From Paludibacterium paludis (GTDB taxonomy: Bacteria; Pseudomonadota; Gammaproteobacteria; Burkholderiales; Chromobacteriaceae): a stretch of DNA of 64,000 nt. The position numbers and the translations under genes are program-made. The notes beneath the pieces are model-generated. The model made no database searches. It was given only the letters and a program-made list of their open reading frames with translations, and was not told the origin of the DNA. Below, piece by piece: positions 58,514-64,000 of the stretch. The first letter of the stretch is position 1; each line of letters opens with the position of its first letter. Location of the stretch: contig NZ_CP069161.1 of assembly GCF_018802605.1 (NCBI RefSeq), positions 3,286,001-3,350,000 on the forward strand, read 5' to 3'.

Positions 58514-59683
58514 ATGGCAGAAGATTCAGACGACCGCACAGAAGCGGCGACGGGCAAACGCTTATCCAAAGCCCGGGAACAGGGTAATGTTCCGCGCTCC
58601 AAGGAATTGGCGACCTTCGCGATCGTCATGACCAGTGTCGCCCTGCTCATGGCGCAAGGCAGCAAGATCGCGTCTTATCTGCTGTCGGTCATGAAGTCCC
58701 TGATGGTGTTCGATCATCAATCGCTCGTCAACACGGATCAGGCGCTGCTGCGTTTTCGCGAGGCGCTGTTCGGCGCGGTGTGGAGCCTGCTGCCGCTGTT
58801 CGGCGCGCTGATTCTCGTCGCCGTGCTGATACCCATGATCATCGGCGGCTGGAACCTGACCTTCACGCCGGTCACGCCCAACTTCGGCAAGCTCAACCCG
58901 CTGGCCGGCCTCAAGCGCCTCGTATCGCTGCAATCGGCGACCAACGCGCTCCTGGCCATTCTCAAGAGCCTGCTCATCGGCGGCGTCGCGGTATGGATCA
59001 TCTGGAAGGAGCGCGACGAAATCATCGGACTTGTCAGCCTGCCGCTGGAAACCGGCATGGTGAGAATGTTCGACCTGGCCTTTCACACCTTCCTGATCGT
59101 CGCCAGCGCCATGATCCTGCTCGTGGCCGTCGATGTTCCGTACACCCTGTGGAGCTACCACAAGGCACTGCGCATGACCAAACAGGAAGTCAAGCAGGAA
59201 GCCAAGGAAGCCGATACCTCCCCCGAAGTGAAGGGCCGTATCCGCCAGATGCAGCGCGAAGCGGCGCGGCGCCGGATGATGCAGGCGGTGCCCGAAGCGA
59301 ATGTGATTGTGACAAACCCGACGCACTACGCTGTCGCATTGAAGTACACTGAGGAAATGCGCGCGCCTCAGGTCATCGCCAAAGGGTCCCTCAAACTGGC
59401 CGAGCGGATCATCGAAGTCGGCCGCGAGCACAAGGTCGCCGTGATGCGCCTGCCGCCCTTCGCGCGCGCCCTGTACTTCAACGCAGAGCCGGGCGACGAA
59501 ATCCCGACCCGGCTGTATTCGGCCGCGGCGCAAGTACTGGCCTACGTCTACCAGCTCAAGGCCTATCAGAACAACGGAGGTCTCGCGCCGGTTTTTCCGG
59601 ATTCGCTGGAGGTTCCCGAAGACCTTGACCCCGCCAGCAAACACAAGCAACATGCGGCGCCAAGCGAGCTGCCCCGACAATAA
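58514..59683 (+). CDS. flhB: Flagellar export apparatus protein FlhB
   Basis: Inner-membrane component of the flagellar type III export gate that switches substrate specificity, 389 residues. It begins MAEDSDDRTEAATGKRLSKAR with the conserved cytoplasmic N-terminal segment. Four membrane segments follow, then a cytoplasmic domain with the autocleavage site NPTHYAVAL and ETEP-type flanks. It is the first gene of the flhBAFG block. The ribosome binding site is GAGG, slightly far from the ATG. The C-terminal tail (DPASKHKQHA) varies among species. Confidence 0.96.
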   Translation: MAEDSDDRTEAATGKRLSKAREQGNVPRSKELATFAIVMTSVALLMAQGSKIASYLLSVMKSLMVFDHQSLVNTDQALLRFREALFGAVWSLLPLFGALILVAVLIPMIIGGWNLTFTPVTPNFGKLNPLAGLKRLVSLQSATNALLAILKSLLIGGVAVWIIWKERDEIIGLVSLPLETGMVRMFDLAFHTFLIVASAMILLVAVDVPYTLWSYHKALRMTKQEVKQEAKEADTSPEVKGRIRQMQREAARRRMMQAVPEANVIVTNPTHYAVALKYTEEMRAPQVIAKGSLKLAERIIEVGREHKVAVMRLPPFARALYFNAEPGDEIPTRLYSAAAQVLAYVYQLKAYQNNGGLAPVFPDSLEVPEDLDPASKHKQHAAPSELPRQ

Positions 59684-59689
59684 GACGGC

Positions 59690-61774
59690 ATGAATCCGAT
59701 TCTCGAAACGTTCAAGAACATCAAACTCACCAGCCTGGCCGGCCCGGTACTGATCATCCTCATTCTGACGATGATGGTCTTGCCGTTGCCCCCGGTGCTG
59801 CTGGACATTTTCTTTACCTTCAACATCGCCGTCTCGATCATCGTTCTCCTGGTCGGCATCAACGTGCGCCAGCCGCTCGATTTCTCGGCGTTCCCCGCCG
59901 TGCTCTTGGTCACCACCCTGTTGCGCCTGTCGCTGAACGTCGCGTCCGCGCGGGTGATCCTGCTCGAAGGCCATGCCGGCCCGGATGCGGCGGGCAAGGT
60001 GATCGAGGCCTTCGCCCACTTCCTGGTCGGCGGCAACGTGGCGGTCGGTATCGTGGTGTTCATCATCCTGACCGTGATCAACTTCGTGGTGATCACCAAG
60101 GGCGCGGGCCGTATCGCCGAAGTGAGCGCGCGCTTCACTCTGGACGCCATGCCCGGCAAGCAGATGGCGATCGACGCCGACCTGAACGCCGGTCTGATCG
60201 GCGAGGAAGAGGCGCGCAAGCGGCGCAGCGTGATCGCCGAGGAAGCCAATTTCTTCGGCGCCATGGACGGTGCGTCGAAATTCGTGCGCGGCGACGCCAT
60301 GGCCGGCGTCCTGATCATCGTCATCAATATCGTCGGCGGTCTGATCGTCGGCATGGTGCAGCACGACCTCGCGGCCGCCAAGGCCGCGGAAACCTACACG
60401 CTGCTGACCATCGGCGACGGTCTGGTCGCGCAGATTCCCTCGCTCATCATCTCCACCGCCGCGGGTATCGTGGTGTCCCGCGTCGGCACGGAAAAGGACA
60501 TGTCCGAGATGCTGCTCGGACAGTTGTTCACGCAGCCGTCGGTGCTTTACATCACCTCGGGCGTCATCGGCCTGATCGGCCTCATTCCCAACATGCCGCA
60601 CATCGCGTTCCTGGGCATCGCCGCCGGCCTGGGTTTTCTCGGACGGACGATGGAAAAACGCCGCCGCGCGGAGGCCGAAGCCAAGATCGAAAAGGCCGCC
60701 CTCGCCGCGACGCCGATGGACACACCGACCGTCGAGGTCGGCTGGCACGATGTGCAGCACGTCGATCAGTTGGGACTGGAAGTCGGCTACCGGCTGATTC
60801 CGCTGGTGGACCGGACCCAGGACGGCGAACTGTTGCGCCGCATCCGCGGGATCCGCAAAAAGATCGCCCAGGAACTGGGCTTCCTGGTTCCACCGGTCCA
60901 TATCCGCGACAACCTCGAAATCAAGCCCAATGCCTACCGCATCCTGCTCAAGGGCGTGGAACTGGGCAAAGGCGAGGCTTACATCGGCCAGTTCCTGGCC
61001 ATCAACCCGGGCCGGGTGGTCGGCAGCGTACAGGGCATCGAGACCACCGACCCGGCGTTCGGGCTGCCGGCGGTCTGGATCGACGCTGGCAAGCGCGAAG
61101 AAGCCCAGACCCTCGGCTACACGGTGGTCGACACCAGCACCGTGGTCGCCACGCACATCTCCAACCTGCTGCAGACGCACGCGGCGGAACTGCTCGGCCG
61201 CGAAGAGGTTCAGGCGCTGATCGATCACCTGGCCAAGGAATCGCCGAAACTCATCGAGGACCTGGTGCCCAAGGTCATCCCCATCGGCATCATGCAAAAG
61301 GTGCTGCAGCAGTTGCTCAATGAAGGCATTCATATCCGCGACTTTCGCACCATCATCGAAACGCTGGCCGATCATATCGGCACCACCCAGGATGTCGACG
61401 AGCTGACCTCGGCGGTGCGTACCGCGCTGTCGCGCATCATTGTCCAGCAGCTCTTCCCCGGAGAGGCCGAATTGCCCTTGCTTACACTGGACCCCGCATT
61501 GGAAAATGTCCTGATGCAGGCGGTGCAATCCAAGACCGGAGGGGGCCTGGAGCCCGGGCTCGCGGAGAATCTCCTGGCCAGCGCGGCGACCGAAGCGGAA
61601 AAAGTGGAAATCCAGGGTTACAACCCGGTGTTGCTGACGCCACCCGGACTACGTCCCCTGCTCTCGCGCTTCTTGCGGCGCCCCCTGCCGCAAATGCGGG
61701 TTATTTCACATAATGAGATACCGGATAATAAAACCATTCGTATAATTGCTGTAATCGGGGCCAGCAAGGGCTAA
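59690..61774 (+). CDS. flhA: Flagellar export apparatus protein FlhA
   Basis: Largest subunit of the export gate, 694 residues. The N-terminal half has about eight membrane helices with the conserved cytoplasmic FHIPEP-type segment seen around SFNIAVSIIVLLVG and DAMPGKQMAIDADLNAG. The C-terminal cytoplasmic domain binds export chaperones. It lies 6 bp downstream of flhB and 6 bp upstream of flhF, so the three are co-transcribed. It has standard length. Confidence 0.97.
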   Translation: MNPILETFKNIKLTSLAGPVLIILILTMMVLPLPPVLLDIFFTFNIAVSIIVLLVGINVRQPLDFSAFPAVLLVTTLLRLSLNVASARVILLEGHAGPDAAGKVIEAFAHFLVGGNVAVGIVVFIILTVINFVVITKGAGRIAEVSARFTLDAMPGKQMAIDADLNAGLIGEEEARKRRSVIAEEANFFGAMDGASKFVRGDAMAGVLIIVINIVGGLIVGMVQHDLAAAKAAETYTLLTIGDGLVAQIPSLIISTAAGIVVSRVGTEKDMSEMLLGQLFTQPSVLYITSGVIGLIGLIPNMPHIAFLGIAAGLGFLGRTMEKRRRAEAEAKIEKAALAATPMDTPTVEVGWHDVQHVDQLGLEVGYRLIPLVDRTQDGELLRRIRGIRKKIAQELGFLVPPVHIRDNLEIKPNAYRILLKGVELGKGEAYIGQFLAINPGRVVGSVQGIETTDPAFGLPAVWIDAGKREEAQTLGYTVVDTSTVVATHISNLLQTHAAELLGREEVQALIDHLAKESPKLIEDLVPKVIPIGIMQKVLQQLLNEGIHIRDFRTIIETLADHIGTTQDVDELTSAVRTALSRIIVQQLFPGEAELPLLTLDPALENVLMQAVQSKTGGGLEPGLAENLLASAATEAEKVEIQGYNPVLLTPPGLRPLLSRFLRRPLPQMRVISHNEIPDNKTIRIIAVIGASKG

Positions 61775-61780
61775 TAACAT

Positions 61781-63199
61781 ATGGTGGTGAAAAAGTTTTT
61801 CGGCAAAACCACACGTGATGCACTCAGACAAGTTCGCGAAGAACTGGGGGCCGATGCCCTCATCTTGTCCAACCGTCCGACCATGGGCGGCGGAGTGGAA
61901 ATCATGGCGGTCGCCGATGCGGACGTGGCGAACCTCGCTTCGACCTTGACCTCGCCGTCGCCCAGCCGCCATCCGCCCCGCAATGCGCCGGCCGCGAGCC
62001 GGCTCTCCACGCCGACCGGCGGCGGCACGCCGGTGAACCGCGCCCTGGCGCGCACCTATGCGATGCCCGTCGAACCGATGGAAACGCCGGCGCCGCGCAT
62101 CGATACCCGCATCGACGACCAGGAGGAACGCGCGCCATGGCCGGAGCCGGCACCGTCCGCTGCCCGCGAAACGCGCCCGGGCACGGCCGCGCCGCGCCGC
62201 GAGGCGCCCGTGCCACCAGCGCCCCCCTCCTTGCAGGAAGACTCCGAAGAGATGGCCAACGAGCTCAAGGAGATCGGTGAGGAAATCAAGCTGCTGCGCA
62301 GCCTGCTGCAAAGCCAGCTGGCCAGCTTCGCCTGGTCGGACCTTGACGCGCGCACCCCCAACCGGCTGGAACTCTTCAAGCATCTGCTGGCCATGGGCCT
62401 GAGCGCCAACCTGATCCGTCAGTTGATCGACAAGATGCCCGCCCAGTACGAAGGCGATATCGCGCTCAAATGGGCTCGCTCGGCGCTGATGCACAATCTC
62501 AAGGTCGCGGACGCCGACCACGACATTCTCGCGCGCGGCGGCATTTATGCGCTGGTCGGCCCCACCGGGGTCGGCAAGACCACCACGGTGGCCAAGCTCG
62601 CGGCGCGGGCCACCATGAAGTTCGGCCCGAATCATGTCGCGCTGATCACCACCGACAGCTACCGGATCGGCGCCCAGGACCAGCTGCGCATTTACGGCAA
62701 GATCCTCGGCGTGCCGGTGTTCTCCATTCAGAACCAGGCCGACCTGCAACTGACGCTCGCCGATCTGGGCAACCGCCACATCGTGTTCATCGATACGGTC
62801 GGCATGGGCCAGCGCGACGCGCGCCTCGCCACCCAGACCGACATGTTCGGCAACGCCGGAACGCGTCCGGTGGAACGCATCCTCGTGATGGCCGCCAACG
62901 CCGACGGCCACACCCAGGAAGACGTGGTGCGCCACTACCGCGGCAAGGGACTGGCCGGCTGCATCCTCTCGAAAGTCGACGAATCGGTGTCGATGGGGCC
63001 GAGTCTGGACGTGGTGATCCGCAACCGCATGAAAGTTTTTTACATTACCAACGGCCAGCGGGTGCCCGAAGACATCCACCTGGCCAACGGCAGCTTCCTG
63101 ATCGAGCGGGCGCTCAAGGCGCCCTCGCTGAATTCGCCGTTCGCCCTGCAGCCTGACGAGTTGCCGATCATGAACGCCGCCCAGGCGGGATGGCTATGA
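61781..63199 (+). CDS. flhF: Flagellar GTPase FlhF
   Basis: SRP-type GTPase that sets the site and number of flagella, 472 residues. A basic N-terminal region (VVKKFFGKTTRDALRQVREE) is followed by an Ala/Pro-rich linker and the NG domain with P-loop GPTGVGKTTTVAKLAARA, DTVGMGQRD and the specificity SKVDES. The stop overlaps the start of the FlhG-like gene in an ATGA. FlhF with FlhG is the usual mark of a polar-flagellated organism. Confidence 0.95.
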   Translation: MVVKKFFGKTTRDALRQVREELGADALILSNRPTMGGGVEIMAVADADVANLASTLTSPSPSRHPPRNAPAASRLSTPTGGGTPVNRALARTYAMPVEPMETPAPRIDTRIDDQEERAPWPEPAPSAARETRPGTAAPRREAPVPPAPPSLQEDSEEMANELKEIGEEIKLLRSLLQSQLASFAWSDLDARTPNRLELFKHLLAMGLSANLIRQLIDKMPAQYEGDIALKWARSALMHNLKVADADHDILARGGIYALVGPTGVGKTTTVAKLAARATMKFGPNHVALITTDSYRIGAQDQLRIYGKILGVPVFSIQNQADLQLTLADLGNRHIVFIDTVGMGQRDARLATQTDMFGNAGTRPVERILVMAANADGHTQEDVVRHYRGKGLAGCILSKVDESVSMGPSLDVVIRNRMKVFYITNGQRVPEDIHLANGSFLIERALKAPSLNSPFALQPDELPIMNAAQAGWL

Positions 63200-64000
63200 T
63201 CCGGGATCAGGATCAGGCCGCCAGCTTGCGCAGGATGGCCGCGGGCTCCCTGCGCGCGCCAAGCTTCGCCTTCATCGGCAGCCCGGGCTGCGGCGTCACC
63301 ACCATCGTTGCCGAGTTGTCCACGTCGCTGGCCCTCAATGGCGCCCGTCCGATGGCGATCGACGGCTGCGCCGGCCAGCACCTCGCGCGCTGTCTTGGCG
63401 TGCCGGCCACCGCCACGCTGGAATCCCAGGTGGTGAGTCTTGCCGGCCTCGACGAGATGATGACCCGCTCCCGGCACGACGTCACCCTGGTCAATCTTTA
63501 TGCGCGCCCGGAAGAACGCGCGCTGTTTTCGGCCCAGCTGTGGCTGAGGCTGGGCGGCGCGTTCGCGGCGCTGGAACGCGACGCTTCCGTCTTGCTCGTC
63601 GATGCGCCCGATCCGGCCTTCGACCCGATTCCCGCATCGGTCGCCGACAACCTCGTCCTCATTCTGTCTCCCGCCCCCGAATCCCTGACCGGGGCCTACG
63701 CCGCGATCAAGCGCCTGTCCACCCAGTTCGGGCGCCAGTGCTTCAACGTGCTGATCAACCGCGCGCGTCACCTGGAAGAGGCGCGTGAATTGTTTGCCCG
63801 TCTGTCATCTGTCGCGGCGGAGTTTTTGGCAGTATCCTTGCGCTGGGTAGGGTTTGTCCCCGAAGATAACGCCATCCGCCGCAGCCAGACCTTGCACCGT
63901 CCGCTGATGGAAGCCTTCGTGCAGAGCGAGGCGGCGGCCGCCTTCGGACAACTCGGACTGGTGCTGCCGCAGTGGCACACCCCGGAAACCGGGCGCATCA
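63196..64000 (+). CDS. flhG: FlhG/FleN-like MinD-family protein, degenerate P-loop, cut at the window end
   Basis: Reading frame open from the ATG at 63196, overlapping the flhF stop, to the window edge, about 268 codons visible. The position and MinD-like layout match FlhG, which restricts flagellar number. But the P-loop region reads GSPGCGVTT at residues 28-36, lacking both the signature Lys and the P-loop Lys of KGGxGKT. Walker B is VLLVDAPDP. The cofactor-binding Asp near residue 54 (AIDGCAG) is kept. ATP hydrolysis is therefore doubtful. The 3' end is outside the window. Confidence 0.78.
   Translation, partial: MIRDQDQAASLRRMAAGSLRAPSFAFIGSPGCGVTTIVAELSTSLALNGARPMAIDGCAGQHLARCLGVPATATLESQVVSLAGLDEMMTRSRHDVTLVNLYARPEERALFSAQLWLRLGGAFAALERDASVLLVDAPDPAFDPIPASVADNLVLILSPAPESLTGAYAAIKRLSTQFGRQCFNVLINRARHLEEARELFARLSSVAAEFLAVSLRWVGFVPEDNAIRRSQTLHRPLMEAFVQSEAAAAFGQLGLVLPQWHTPETGRI

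Noticed and set aside
58562..61528. 988-codon open frame antisense to flhB and flhA
   Set aside because: Its protein is low-complexity (rich in His, Gln, Arg, Asp and Gly) and matches the shadow pattern of high-GC genes; flhB and flhA on the other strand are unmistakable.

Overview
This 64 kb window is high-GC, gene-dense chromosomal DNA of a flagellated, respiratory Gram-negative bacterium. The gene order points to a betaproteobacterium of the Neisseriales, most likely Chromobacteriaceae. The pointers are a mdh / GntR / sdhCDAB-sdhE-gltA-sucAB-lpdA-sucCD block, prfB-lysS, an mtaD-like gene next to ubiG, folA-thyA, and flhB-flhA-flhF-flhG. Taxonomy is inferred from gene content only; no rRNA or tRNA gene was recognised.

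Layout. 1-3.6 kb: overlapping plus-strand operon for transfer and trimming of a polyprenyl-linked sugar (ArnT-like transferase, GT2, GtrA flippase, YdjC/NaxD-like deacetylase), which looks like a lipid A or envelope glycan decoration module. 3.9-7 kb: single housekeeping or poorly known genes. 7-7.9 kb: about 950 bp with no gene I can support. 7.9-10.8 kb: ZntA/CadA-type metal ATPase and divergent CadR/PbrR regulator with a MerR-type operator. 11-13.5 kb: LrgAB/CidAB pair, divergent LysR regulator and a small lipoprotein. 13.5-15.4 kb: chemoreceptor. 15.6-28.4 kb: the TCA-cycle supercluster on the minus strand, topped by a GntR regulator that diverges from mdh. 30.5-33.2 kb: prfB (with its programmed +1 frameshift) and lysS.

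33.4-39.5 kb is accessory-like: zeta-type kinase with a small partner gene, LysR/MFS exporter pair, alpha/beta hydrolase, Fic-domain protein. 39.5-45.1 kb: tightly coupled minus-strand operon of acyl-CoA dehydrogenase, APH-fold kinase, histidine phosphatase and two SDR dehydrogenases, with a divergent LysR gene. The kinase/dehydrogenase pairing resembles the LvaA/LvaC and ACAD10/11 systems for 4-hydroxyacyl-CoA breakdown and is the most interesting system here. 45.1-50.7 kb: Nudix-like protein, DUF2164, DUF4153, dapA, a lipoprotein and map. 50.8-53.6 kb: large GGDEF/EAL protein. 53.9-58.4 kb: mtaD-like deaminase, ubiG, FCD regulator, folA, thyA. 58.5-64 kb: flagellar flhB, flhA, flhF and the start of a degenerate flhG that runs off the window.

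The central-metabolism block can supply the whole 2-oxoglutarate-to-oxaloacetate arm plus citrate synthase. It shows no strong terminator between sdhC and the clear one after sucD, but has several intercistronic hairpins that may tune segment stability. Start sites were moved from the longest open frame where a Shine-Dalgarno sequence, a stop/start overlap or the family N-terminus decided it.
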